A stretch of 64,000 bases of DNA from Kitasatospora purpeofusca (GTDB taxonomy: Bacteria; Actinomycetota; Actinomycetes; Streptomycetales; Streptomycetaceae): NCBI RefSeq assembly GCF_000718025.1, contig NZ_JODS01000001.1:310001-374000 (forward strand), given 5' to 3'. The notes beneath the pieces were generated by a model that saw only the letters and a list, made by a program, of their open reading frames with translations, had not been told where the DNA came from and ran no database searches. Position numbers and translations under genes: made by a program. Shown here piece by piece: positions 33,850 to 42,247 of this stretch; position 1 is the stretch's first letter, and each line of letters opens with the position of its first letter.

Positions 33850-34558
33850 CGGTGGCGGGAACGGCTCCGGCGGGCCGGGTGGGCGGGTCTGGGCGTACCT
33901 GACCTCCGCCAAGCACTATGCGGCGGGTGCGGCGGCCGTGGCCGGGGCGGGGGCGGCGATCGGGCTGCAGAGTCCGGTGGCGCTCTCGGCGCTGCTGGTG
34001 GCGGGGCCGTACGTCGCGACGGTGGCCCTGTGGCCGCGCAAGCCGGACGAGCCGCCGGACGAACCGCCGGGCGGGGAGGGTCCGCCCGCGCCGCCGGTCC
34101 CCGAAGAACCGGAGCCGGAGTCGGAGTCCGGGTCGGGGCCGGAGTCCGGGCCGGAGTCGGGGCCGGGGCCGGCCGGGCGGACGTCGCCGCTGGGTGTCGC
34201 GCTGCACGCCCGGCGGGCGGCACCCCGGGCCGCGTCCCCGGCCGCGTCCCCGGTGTCGGCGGCACCTGCGGCGCCGCCGGCCCCGCCGATGCTCTGGCCC
34301 CAGTTGGAGGAGTTGGCGGCGTTCGTCGGCTCGGCGCCGCTGCCGCCGTCGGCGAACGTGCCGGGGCTGCTGGAGCGGCTGCGTACGGCCGGGCCGGGGC
34401 CGACCACCGAGCCGATCGTCCGGCGGCGGCTGCCGCTGGCGGTGGACGGCTATCTGCGGGCGCTGACCTGGCAGCCGTGGGCGGCGGACGGGGCCGACCC
34501 GGCGGCCGAACTGGCCCGGGCGGTGGACGAGATGGCGGCCCTGGTGCCGGCCTCCTGA
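33836..34558 (+). CDS. Membrane protein with Pro/Glu-rich linker, third gene of the VWA operon
   Basis: The 240-residue protein starts at GTG 33836 after GAGGAG, inside the end of the VWA gene, so translation is coupled. A hydrophobic segment (AAGAAAVAGAGAAIGLQ and ALSALLVAGPYVATVALW) forms one or two membrane helices, followed by a low-complexity linker rich in Pro, Glu, Ser and Gly and a small C-terminal helical region (LWPQLEELAAFVG, LPLAVDGYLRALTWQPW). I do not recognise a family. The conserved coupling suggests it forms a complex with the two solute-binding proteins. A terminator follows at 34580. Confidence 0.7.
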   Translation: MATSNGGGNGSGGPGGRVWAYLTSAKHYAAGAAAVAGAGAAIGLQSPVALSALLVAGPYVATVALWPRKPDEPPDEPPGGEGPPAPPVPEEPEPESESGSGPESGPESGPGPAGRTSPLGVALHARRAAPRAASPAASPVSAAPAAPPAPPMLWPQLEELAAFVGSAPLPPSANVPGLLERLRTAGPGPTTEPIVRRRLPLAVDGYLRALTWQPWAADGADPAAELARAVDEMAALVPAS

Positions 34559-34579
34559 CAGCGTCGAGACAGCAGTCGT

Positions 34580-34610
34580 ACGGCCCCGGTCCCCTGCGGA
34601 CCGGGGCCGT
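34580..34610. terminator. Bidirectional terminator
   Basis: A perfect 13-bp stem (34580-34592 with 34598-34610) and loop CCTGC lie between the convergent VWA operon and LAL regulator gene. Confidence 0.8.
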
Positions 34611-34659
34611 TCGCATGTCCGGCCGGCCTCCGCCGCCCGTCCGTCGGGCGCCCGTCCCG

Positions 34660-37600
34660 TCAGGCCTCCAGCGCGCCGGGCAGTTCGAGCCGGCGCCGCA
34701 CCCCCAGCTTGCGGAAGCTGTTGGTCAGGTGGGTCTCCACCGTCCGCACCGCGAGGTGCAGCATGGCGGCGATCTCGGCGTTGGAGTGCCCGGCGGCGGC
34801 GAGCCGGCAGATCCGCAGTTCGCTGTCGGTGAGCGCCTCCGCCCCGGCGTGGTCGCCGCGGCCGATGCGGGCGCCGGAGGCCCGCAGTGCCTCCAGTGCG
34901 GCGGCCCGCTGCCGGACGGCGCCGAGGCGTTCGGCGCGCCCGGCGGCCTCGCGCAGGGCCCGCCGGGCGGCGCCGCGCCGGCCGCCGTCGCCGAGCAGCC
35001 GGCCGTAGGTGATGAGGGCGGGGACGAGTTCGGTGTCGATCTCGGCGGTGCGCAGCAGTTGGACGGCCTCGGCGGCGAGGTCGAGGCCGTGCCGGCCGCC
35101 GGTGGCGGCGGCGAGGGTGCGCAGGGCGCGGCCGACGGTGCGCGGGGTGCCCCAGATCCGGGCGAGGCGGAGTTCCTCCTCGGCGAGGGCGACGGCGGGG
35201 CCGGGTTCGCCGAGTTGGAGGTGGCATTCGGCGGCGGCGGTGCGCCAGGGGGTGACGATGGGGCTGTGGACCTGGCGTTCGCCCTGGCGGCGGCCGCATT
35301 CCAGGAGGTCGGCGAGGGCTTCGGCGGGTTCGCCGGAGGCGAGCCGGAGGAGGCCGCGGGAGTAGAGGTACTCGTTCCACTCCCAGGAGTCCCGGGCGCG
35401 GTCGGCGGCGACGGCGCGGGCGAGGCCGTGGGCCTGCCAGAGCCGGCCGGTCTCGACGAGGGCGATGACGGCCTGGGCGACGAGGTGGGCGTTCTGCTGG
35501 CCGAGGAGTTCGGCGTAGCGGCCGGGGCCGGTGTCCTCGGCGGCGGGGCGGGCGTCGGGGGCGGCCTGGGCGGCCTGGGCGGCCGGGGTGCTCCAGGTGG
35601 GCAGCCGGGGCAGTCCGGGCGGGCCCCAGGGGGTGGGCGGGAGGGACTGGCGGGGGGGGGTCCGGTCGGTCGGGGTGGGGCCGGCGGAGGAGCCGGGGGC
35701 GGTGAGGGCGTAGTCCTCCAGCAGGGCCTGGTACTCGCCGCGCATGATCCTGGCCTCGGCGCGGACGCTGAGCAGGCACTGGTAGCCGGGGTCGAGGGGG
35801 CCGCCGCGGAAGGAGGTGAGGCCGCGGACGGCCAGTTCGTCGGCCTCGTCGAGCAGGTCGGCCCACTGGCAGAGGGTGGCGAGGGAGATCAGCAGGTAGG
35901 AGCGGCAGAGCGGGTCGACGGGGGAGGCTTCGAGTTCGCGGACGCGTTCGCCGACCTCGGTGGCGGCGAGCAGGCCGCTGGTGGCGTCGAACTCGGTGAG
36001 CAGCGCGTAGGCGGGCGGCGCGAGCCGGTGCGGGGTGCGGGCGGCGAGGCGTTGGAGTCCTTCGACGACCTGGAGCCAGCTGCGGCCGTCGTGGGCGGCG
36101 ATCTGGGCGGTGGCGGCCTGGACGGCCTGCAGCACGTCCTCCTGGTCGGCGAAGCGGTGCGCCAGCTCGTCCATGAGTTCGATGGCGGCGGCGGTGTCGC
36201 CGCGGGTGGCGAGTACGGCGCCGAGGGTGCCGGCGGCGCGGAAGACGCCTTCGTCGGTCTGCTGGAGGTGGACGGCCTCGGCGAGGTGGCGCAGGCCGAT
36301 GGTGCGTTCGGCGGGGCCGAGGGTGACTTCGAGGCTGCCGAGTTCGGAGAGCAGCAGTCCGCGTCGGCGGTCGCTGAGGGGTTCGGCGAGGACGCGGCGC
36401 AGCAGGGCGACGGCGTCGGCGGGGCGGTCGGTGTCGGCGGCCCCGCGGGCGGCGCGGCGCAGGGTGTCGGCGGCCCAGTGGGGGGCGGGGGCGGGGGTGA
36501 GCAGGAGGTGGCCGGCGACGAGTTCGTCGGGGGCGCCGGCGTGGTGGAGGTGCTCGGCGGCGGCGAGGTGGACGTCGGCGCGGTGGCCGGGGGCGTGGCC
36601 GGTGAGGACGGCGTCGGCGAGCAGGGGGTGGGCGAAGCGGGGCCAGCGGCCGGCGTCGGAGGTGTCGAGGTGGTGGTGGGCGGTGAGGTCGGCGAGCCAG
36701 CCGGTGAGCCGGCCGGGGTCGGCGGCGGCGAGGTGGGCGAGCAGGGGGACGGGGTCCAGCGGCGGGGTGCCGGGGGTGGGGGCGGCGTCGGCGGCGGGGT
36801 GCTCGTGCATCCGGGCGAGGACCCGGGCGGCGGTGACGGCGCGTTCGCCGGCGCCGTGCAGCCAGGTCTCGACGGCTTCGGCGAAGGCGCCGCCGGGGAG
36901 GGCGCCGCACCGCTCGGGGAGGGCCGGCGGCAGCGTCCGGGCCGGCGGCAGCGTCCGGGCGGGCGGCAGTGTCCGGGCCGCTGTCGCGGGGGGCACGGCG
37001 GCCTCGTGGCTGCCACCCTCCGCGCTCTCCCCGTCCTCCGCACCGTCCCCACCATCGCCGCCGTCCGCACCCTCGCCGCCGCCGTCCGCCGCCGCGAGGT
37101 CGGCGAGCAGCGCGGTGAGCAGCAGCGGGTTGCCCCCGGTGGCGCGGGCGCAGTCGGCGGCCAGGCCGGGGGGCGTGCCGGGTCCGAGCCGCTGTCCGGC
37201 GAGCAGGACGGCCGCCGGGGTGCCGAGCGGGGCGAGCCGCAGGGTGGTGGCGAGCTCGGGCGGCAGGTCGCGGGCGAAGCGGTCGGTCCCGCCGGTGAGG
37301 GTGGCCTGCCGGCGTTCGGTGGCCACCAGCAGGGCGGGCAGGCGGTCGATCCGGCGGGCGACCTGGCGCAGCCAGCGGCGGGAGGGCTCGTCGGCGAGGT
37401 GGATGTCGTCGATCGCCAGCAGCAGCGGGTGGTGGGTGCCGTGCAGCCGGAGCAGGGACCAGAGGGTGGACTCGGCGGTGTCGGGCTCGATGCCGCCGGC
37501 GGCGGCCTCGGCGGGGCCCGCGGCTGCGGGCCGGGGGGCCCAGGCGGTGTGGACGTAGGGGCCGGCCGGGGTCGGGCCGGTGTCGAAGAGCTGGCGGGCG

Positions 37601-37833
37601 GCCGCGTAGGGGGTGGTGGCCTCCTCGGCGGAGCAGCGGGCGCGCAGCACGGTGGTGCCGTCGGCGGCGGCCCGGCGGGCGGCCTCGGCGAGGAGCGCGG
37701 TGCGGCCGGTGCCGACGGCGCCGGTGAGCAGCAGGACGTGGCCGGTGCCGCGGCGGGCGCCGGCGGCCCGGTCGGCGATCAGCCGCAGCTGCGGTTCGCG
37801 GTCCACGAGGCGGGTGGACGTGGCGGTGCTCAT
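34660..37833 (-). CDS. Large ATP-binding LuxR-family regulator (LAL/MalT type)
   Basis: About 1057 residues, typical for LAL regulators. The N-terminal NTPase has a P-loop-like HVLLLTGAVGTGRTALL (GxxGxGRT in place of GKT) and LLLAIDDIHLADEPSRRWL as Walker B. A long helical TPR-like middle follows. The C-terminal LuxR helix-turn-helix is LTDSELRICRLAAAGHSNAE, then IAAMLHLAVRTVETHLTNSF and RKLGV. The start MSTATSTRL at 37833 follows GAGGAG. Such proteins activate metabolic or antibiotic gene clusters; the target is unknown. Arg in place of the P-loop Lys may weaken nucleotide binding. It is divergent from a second LuxR-type gene, 486 bp away. Confidence 0.9.
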   Translation of the reverse strand: MSTATSTRLVDREPQLRLIADRAAGARRGTGHVLLLTGAVGTGRTALLAEAARRAAADGTTVLRARCSAEEATTPYAAARQLFDTGPTPAGPYVHTAWAPRPAAAGPAEAAAGGIEPDTAESTLWSLLRLHGTHHPLLLAIDDIHLADEPSRRWLRQVARRIDRLPALLVATERRQATLTGGTDRFARDLPPELATTLRLAPLGTPAAVLLAGQRLGPGTPPGLAADCARATGGNPLLLTALLADLAAADGGGEGADGGDGGDGAEDGESAEGGSHEAAVPPATAARTLPPARTLPPARTLPPALPERCGALPGGAFAEAVETWLHGAGERAVTAARVLARMHEHPAADAAPTPGTPPLDPVPLLAHLAAADPGRLTGWLADLTAHHHLDTSDAGRWPRFAHPLLADAVLTGHAPGHRADVHLAAAEHLHHAGAPDELVAGHLLLTPAPAPHWAADTLRRAARGAADTDRPADAVALLRRVLAEPLSDRRRGLLLSELGSLEVTLGPAERTIGLRHLAEAVHLQQTDEGVFRAAGTLGAVLATRGDTAAAIELMDELAHRFADQEDVLQAVQAATAQIAAHDGRSWLQVVEGLQRLAARTPHRLAPPAYALLTEFDATSGLLAATEVGERVRELEASPVDPLCRSYLLISLATLCQWADLLDEADELAVRGLTSFRGGPLDPGYQCLLSVRAEARIMRGEYQALLEDYALTAPGSSAGPTPTDRTPPRQSLPPTPWGPPGLPRLPTWSTPAAQAAQAAPDARPAAEDTGPGRYAELLGQQNAHLVAQAVIALVETGRLWQAHGLARAVAADRARDSWEWNEYLYSRGLLRLASGEPAEALADLLECGRRQGERQVHSPIVTPWRTAAAECHLQLGEPGPAVALAEEELRLARIWGTPRTVGRALRTLAAATGGRHGLDLAAEAVQLLRTAEIDTELVPALITYGRLLGDGGRRGAARRALREAAGRAERLGAVRQRAAALEALRASGARIGRGDHAGAEALTDSELRICRLAAAGHSNAEIAAMLHLAVRTVETHLTNSFRKLGVRRRLELPGALEA

Positions 37834-38319
37834 CCAGGTGCTCCTCTTTGCCCTTCCCGGGTCTTCGTCGGTGTCCGAACGGGCACCGCCTGTCGTTCTA
37901 CCGGGAAAACGGCTTGACGTACTAACCACGCGTTACTGGCGAGTCAGGTTTCCGCGCCCGCGGACGGGGTTTCCCGCCCGGACCGCTGCGGGCCGGTCCG
38001 GGCCGCTCCGACCGCCCGATTCGACGGTTTCGCGGTGTTCCGGCGGCCCCTCGACCCACCTCTCCGAACTTCCAGACCACCTGGGGGGCCGAAAACGTTG
38101 CCTCCCCCGATCGGCGGGGACCGCTCGGCGGGCCCGATCTCGTGGTGGACCACGATGGCCGGGAGCCTGCCCGGGCGGGAAGCATGGTGGTTGATTCCGG
38201 GGCACGGGCAGCGCTCCCGGATCGCCGTCGAAACGGTCGGCCGACCCGGGTGGGGCGCCACGCCCTGACGTTCGGGGTCCGCCGGGTGGCCGGCCGGCTT
38301 CTCCAGGAGGGGGCCAGAT
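37834..38319. other. Intergenic region between divergent LuxR-type genes
   Basis: I see no convincing gene in these 486 bp. It should hold both promoters. A short inverted repeat TAAC-N5-GTTA (near 37921) and CCAG-N5-CTGG (near 38073) are present but weak. The frames running through 38142-39002 are shadows of the regulator at 38320. Confidence 0.5.
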
Positions 38320-39174
38320 TTGACTGTTCTGCACACCGAGTACGACCGCCGGGGCACGGCGGTGGGGTCGTCCGGGTCGGCGTCCGCCACCCGTACGGTC
38401 CCGCCGCAGCGCCCGACGGCGTCCCGCTCGGTCACCACGAACACCCATGCCGTCGGTACCGCCGCGGCAGCCGTCCATCCGCAGGCCGCCGTCGCCGTCC
38501 GCGGTGCGGCCGGGGCCGGGCGGGCGGTCGCCGCGGCGGCCGCCCGCAGCTCGACGGTGCCGGTCGCCGTCCAGGCCGCCGATCCGCTCTCCCGGGCGGG
38601 GGCGGAGGCGCAGCTGCGCCGCTTCCCCGGGGTGGCGGTGGTCGACCCGAGCGGTGCGGCCGGTCCGGGCACGGTCACCGTGCTGGTCGCCGAGTCCGCC
38701 GACGCGGCCGCGACGGCGGCCCTGCGCCGGCTGGTCCGCGGTGCCGGGCAGCGGGTGGTGCTGGTGGTCGAGCGGCTTCGCGAGACCGAGCTGATGGAGG
38801 CCGTCGAGTGCGGGGTGGCGGCGATCCTGTGGCGACGGGAGGCGACGCCGGAGCGGCTGGGCCGGGCGGTGCTGGCCGCGGCCCGGGGCGACGGCGACCT
38901 GCCGGCCGACCTCCAGGGGCGGCTGATCGCCCAGGTGGGGCGGCTGCAGCGGTCCGTCCAGGGCATGCCGGGCCAGGCTCCGACGGGTCTGTCGGAGCGT
39001 GAGTCGGACGTGCTGCGGCTGGTCGCCGAGGGCTGGGACACCGGGGAGATCGCGGCCCGGCTGTCGTACTCCGAGCGCACCGTGAAGAACGTGCTGCACG
39101 GTCTGACGACCCGGCTGCAACTGCGCAACCGGGCGCACGCGGTGGCCCACGCGGTGCGCGAGGGCTACATCTAG
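38320..39174 (+). CDS. LuxR-family regulator with atypical receiver domain
   Basis: The 284-residue protein starts at TTG after AGGAGGGGG, a strong ribosome site. The first 70 residues are low-complexity. A receiver-like domain follows (VPVAVQAADPLSRAGAEAQL, RRFPGVAVVDPSG, VTVLVAESADAAATAALRRL), but the phospho-acceptor Asp expected after the third strand is absent (VLVAESA), so it is probably not phosphorylated. The C-terminal NarL/LuxR helix-turn-helix is LSERESDVLRLVAEGWDTGE with IAARLSYSERTVKNVLHGL. It is divergent from the LAL regulator, and the two may act on each other. Its last 33 bases are repeated in tandem just downstream. Confidence 0.85.
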   Translation: MTVLHTEYDRRGTAVGSSGSASATRTVPPQRPTASRSVTTNTHAVGTAAAAVHPQAAVAVRGAAGAGRAVAAAAARSSTVPVAVQAADPLSRAGAEAQLRRFPGVAVVDPSGAAGPGTVTVLVAESADAAATAALRRLVRGAGQRVVLVVERLRETELMEAVECGVAAILWRREATPERLGRAVLAAARGDGDLPADLQGRLIAQVGRLQRSVQGMPGQAPTGLSERESDVLRLVAEGWDTGEIAARLSYSERTVKNVLHGLTTRLQLRNRAHAVAHAVREGYI

Positions 39175-39210
39175 GCAGCCCACGCGGTACGCGAGGGCTG
39201 CGTCCAGGCA
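39145..39210 (+). repeat. 33-bp tandem duplication at the 3' end of the LuxR-type gene
   Basis: Units 39145-39177 and 39178-39210 agree at 29 of 33 bases. The first contains the stop codon TAG (AHAVREGYI-stop). The second, in the same frame, reads AHAVREGCVQA because TAG is CAG there. The duplication therefore created a dead tail after the gene, or the stop arose after duplication. Confidence 0.85.
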
Positions 39211-39256
39211 GTCCCCGCGGTGCTCCGCCAGGAGGACGGCGGTGCTCCGCCGCGGT

Positions 39257-39289
39257 CCGGGCGGGCGGGTGCGGTACCCGCCCGCCCGG
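39257..39289 (+). terminator. Terminator after the LuxR-type regulator
   Basis: A perfect 14-bp stem (39257-39270 with 39276-39289) with loop GCGGT lies 83 bp past the regulator's stop codon. Confidence 0.75.
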
Positions 39290-39364
39290 GTCACGAACGA
39301 GTCGCCAAGATCTCACCTGTTGGAAAGGTCCGGGGACTATCCGCCGGAGGGGAGCGCACGGCAG

Positions 39365-39392
39365 ACTTCTACGCGCGTACTTCTACGCGCGT
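39365..39392 (+). repeat. Two tandem 14-bp repeats upstream of the nucleotidase gene
   Basis: ACTTCTACGCGCGT occurs twice without spacer (39365-39378, 39379-39392), and each copy contains part of the palindrome TACGCGCGTA. It lies 85-112 bp before the start codon at 39477. A regulator binding site is possible. The rest of 39290-39476 shows nothing else recognisable. Confidence 0.65.
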
Positions 39393-39476
39393 CAACGCGC
39401 CTTCCCGCCGTCACCGGCGGCGATCCCGGCCGTCGTTGACGGTCCGTTGCCGCCGTCCCCACCGGGAGAGTCGTCC

Positions 39477-41303
39477 ATGCCCCTGAACCGCCGTGACTTC
39501 GTCACCCGGTCCGCCGCCACCGCCGCCGGAGCCGCCCTCGTGAGCGGCGGCGCCCTCGCCGCCGCCTCCCCCGCGGCCGCGGCCGGACCGGACGAGGCCC
39601 GCGCCAAGGGCCGGACCAAGCGCCAGGCCTTCACCGTCATGGGCACCACCGACCTCCACGGCCGGGTGCTCAACTGGGACTACTTCACCGACGCCGTCTA
39701 CGCCGACAAGGCGCACAACGAGGTCGGCCTCGCCAAGATCTCCACGCTGGCCAAGCAGGTCCGCGAGGAGAAGGGCTGGGACCGCTGCCTGCTCATCGAC
39801 GCCGGCGACACCATCCAGGGCACCCAGCTGACCTACTACTACGCCCGGGTCGAGCCGATCGCCACCGAGGCCGACACCGCGCCCGAGCACCCGATGGCGC
39901 TCGCCATGAACACCATGGAGTACACCGCCGCCGCGCTCGGCAACCACGAGTTCAACTACGGCATCGACACCCTGCGCGCCTACGAGGAGCAGCTGGACTT
40001 CCCGCTGCTCGGCGCCAACGCGCTGAACGCCCGCAACGACAAGCCGGCCTTCCCGCCCTACGTCATCCGCAAGGTGAAGCTCGGCAGCGGCCCGGCCCTC
40101 AAGGTCGGCATCGTCGGCCTGACCAACCCGGGCATCGCGATCTGGGACAAGGCGAACGTCGCCGGAAAGATGACCTTCCCGGGCATCGTCGAGACGGCGA
40201 GGATCTGGGTGCCGAAGGTCAGGGCCGCCGGCGCGGACGTCGTCGTGATCGCCTGCCACTCCGGCATGGACGAGGCCACCTCCTACGGCGACCAGTTGCC
40301 CTGGGGCGAGAACGTCTCGGTCGCGCTGGCCGAGCAGGTGCCCGGCATCGACGCCGTCCTGGTGGGCCACGCCCACAAGGAGATCCCGCAGCGCCTGGTC
40401 GTCAACAAGGAGACCGGCAAGAGCGTCGTGCTGTCCGAGCCGCTGTGCTGGGGCCAGCGGCTGACCTGCTTCGACTTCGAGGTCGAGCTCGACGGCGGCG
40501 CGTGGAAGGTCGTCTCGCTCTCCTCCCGGGTGCTGAACTCCAACACCGTCCCGGAGGACCCGGAGATCGTCGACCTGATGACCGAGCAGCACAAGAAGGT
40601 CGTCGAGTACGTCAACCAGGTCATCGGCACCGCCAAGATCGCGCTGTCCATCGCCGACGCGCCGTTCAAGGACACCCCGATCATCGACCTCATCGGCCGG
40701 GTCCAGGCCGACGTGGTGCGCGCGGCGCTGGCCGGCGGCCAGTACGCCAAGCTGCCGGTACTCGCCCAGGCCGCGCCGTTCAACCGCACCGCCGTCATCC
40801 CGGCCGGCCAGGTCAAGCTGCGCGACGCGGCCGGCCTGTACATCTACGAGAACACCCTGGAGGCCCGGATCCTGACGGGCGCCCAGATCAAGGACTACCT
40901 GGAGTTCTCGGCCAAGTACTACAACCAGCTCGCCCCGGGCGCGCCGGTCGACAAGGCCACCCTGACCAACGCCCAGAACACCCCGGACTACAACTACGAC
41001 TCGGTGTACGGCGTTTCGTACGACATCGACATCGCCCAGCCGGTCGGCTCGCGGATCGTCAACCTCAGCTTCGAGGGCCGTCCGATCGACCCCACCGCCC
41101 AGTTCGTCCTCGCGGTGAACAACTACCGCGCCAACGGCGGCGGCAACTTCCCGCACGTCGCGGCCTCCCAGAAGGTGTGGGCCAACTCGGACGAGATCCG
41201 CAACGCGATGATCGCCTGGGTGAAGGCCAAGGGCGTCATCGACCCGGCCGACTTCGCCGCCGACTCCTGGCGCCTGGTCCGGGCCGGCCAGCCGGTCTTC
41301 TGA
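39477..41303 (+). CDS. Tat-exported 2',3'-cyclic-nucleotide phosphodiesterase / 3'-nucleotidase
   Basis: The 608-residue protein begins with a Tat signal (NRRDFVTRSAATAAGAALV). The calcineurin-like metal-binding domain shows GTTDLHGRV, LLIDAGDTIQG, AALGNHEFNYG, VIACHSGMD and VLVGHAHKEIP. The C-terminal 5'-nucleotidase domain supplies the substrate site (QAAPFNRTAVIPAG, YENTLEARILTGAQIKDYLE, VNNYRANGGGNFP). It would scavenge phosphate and nucleosides from nucleotides outside the cell and resembles CpdB. The ATG follows GGGAGAG. A tandem 14-bp repeat upstream may be regulatory, although no PhoP-type repeat was recognised. A strong terminator follows. Confidence 0.9.
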   Translation: MPLNRRDFVTRSAATAAGAALVSGGALAAASPAAAAGPDEARAKGRTKRQAFTVMGTTDLHGRVLNWDYFTDAVYADKAHNEVGLAKISTLAKQVREEKGWDRCLLIDAGDTIQGTQLTYYYARVEPIATEADTAPEHPMALAMNTMEYTAAALGNHEFNYGIDTLRAYEEQLDFPLLGANALNARNDKPAFPPYVIRKVKLGSGPALKVGIVGLTNPGIAIWDKANVAGKMTFPGIVETARIWVPKVRAAGADVVVIACHSGMDEATSYGDQLPWGENVSVALAEQVPGIDAVLVGHAHKEIPQRLVVNKETGKSVVLSEPLCWGQRLTCFDFEVELDGGAWKVVSLSSRVLNSNTVPEDPEIVDLMTEQHKKVVEYVNQVIGTAKIALSIADAPFKDTPIIDLIGRVQADVVRAALAGGQYAKLPVLAQAAPFNRTAVIPAGQVKLRDAAGLYIYENTLEARILTGAQIKDYLEFSAKYYNQLAPGAPVDKATLTNAQNTPDYNYDSVYGVSYDIDIAQPVGSRIVNLSFEGRPIDPTAQFVLAVNNYRANGGGNFPHVAASQKVWANSDEIRNAMIAWVKAKGVIDPADFAADSWRLVRAGQPVF

Positions 41304-41348
41304 CCGACCCGGTCCCACGGCCGGAACGCCCGACCGGCCCGCACGGCC

Positions 41349-41386
41349 GGAACAGCCCCCGGGGCCCGTACCCCGGGGGCTGTTCC
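41349..41386 (+). terminator. Terminator of the nucleotidase gene
   Basis: A perfect 16-bp stem (41349-41364 with 41371-41386) with loop CCCGTA, followed by CCCTTCC, lies 46 bp past the stop. Confidence 0.85.
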
Positions 41387-41424
41387 CCCTTCCCCGCCCA
41401 ACCCTCGCCGGTAGCCTGGCCCGT

Positions 41425-41865
41425 ATGCGGACCACCATCGCCGCCTGGCCCCTGGACGCCCCGCCCCCGGCCGATGTGCCGACCGGGTTCCACATCCCCT
41501 GCGCCCGCGTCGGGCGGGACCTGCGCCACCTGCCGGCCGGCGCCCGACTGCCGGCCGGTGCCTGCTGGGAGCTCTCCGAGGAGCCCTGGTCCGGCTTCCT
41601 GCTCGGCCTCGGCAGCGCCCGAGGCCTGCGGTACACCCTCGAAGTGGACCCCTACCTGCCGCCCGGGCCGCTCACCGCGCTCGTCGCCGAACAGGTGCAG
41701 GACCACGTCACCGGCTACGAGTTCCTCCAGTGGCCGACCTGCCCCGGCCACGTCCACCTGCTGGTACCGGCCGCGGACCCGGACGACGGGGAGCGGGCCT
41801 GGTGGCACTGCCGGCGGTCCGGCCGGCCCCTCGTCCGCATCGGGGACCTGAGCGCCGACTCCTGA
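41425..41865 (+). CDS. Hypothetical protein, probable leaderless gene
   Basis: The 146-residue soluble protein has no family that I recognise. Visible parts are FHIPCARVGRDLRHLPAGAR, CWELSEEPWSGFLLGLGSA, QDHVTGYEFLQWPTCPGHVH and the C-terminal AWWHCRRSGRPLVRIGDL. The scattered Cys and His (CPGHVH, WWHC) could bind a metal. The ATG is preceded by TAGCCT and 7 nt, the actinobacterial leaderless layout, with no ribosome site. It follows the nucleotidase terminator and stands alone. Codon use matches its neighbours, so it is likely real. Confidence 0.6.
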   Translation: MRTTIAAWPLDAPPPADVPTGFHIPCARVGRDLRHLPAGARLPAGACWELSEEPWSGFLLGLGSARGLRYTLEVDPYLPPGPLTALVAEQVQDHVTGYEFLQWPTCPGHVHLLVPAADPDDGERAWWHCRRSGRPLVRIGDLSADS

Positions 41866-41940
41866 GCCGGACCGGCTCCGCCATCGCCTCCCGCTCGATC
41901 CGGGACGGCTCCGTCGTCCGGGCGGCCAGGGGCAGTTGGC

Positions 41941-42030
41941 GGCCCGGGTCGGCGGCAGCAGCCCGGTGTCGCCGTAGTGGCGGAGCTGTTCGACGCCCAG
42001 CCGGCAGAGCCGGGCGAAGCGCCCGACGGT
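41941..42030 (-). pseudogene. MerR-family regulator remnant
   Basis: On the minus strand about 30 codons read TVGRFARLCRLGVEQLRHYG then DTGLLPPTRA, a clear MerR N-terminal helix-turn-helix. No start codon joins it cleanly (a likely GTG lies in another frame upstream), and the expected effector region after DPxTGYR is missing. The remaining 41866-42247 shows no other gene. A MerR regulator probably once stood divergent to the oxidoreductase at 42248. Confidence 0.6.
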
Positions 42031-42247
42031 GCGGAGCGTCCTGTTCGCGCACGCCGCCGCGGTGGACCCTCCCGCCGTGGGAGGGGCCACCGCGGGAGCC
42101 GTCCGAGGGACGGAACGCCAGGACGACCGGCCGGCGAGACGCTGGGACATCTTCCCGAGACCGCAGGATATTCAGCCGCGCGCCCGCCCTGCCTACCGTT
42201 GACCACGTCACCGAGAGCAGCACACCGCACCGACAAGGAGCAGTCCC

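Noticed and set aside
34030..37917. Plus-strand open frame of about 1295 codons opposite the LAL regulator
   Set aside because: Gly/Ala-rich antisense shadow; the minus strand carries a clear LuxR helix-turn-helix protein.
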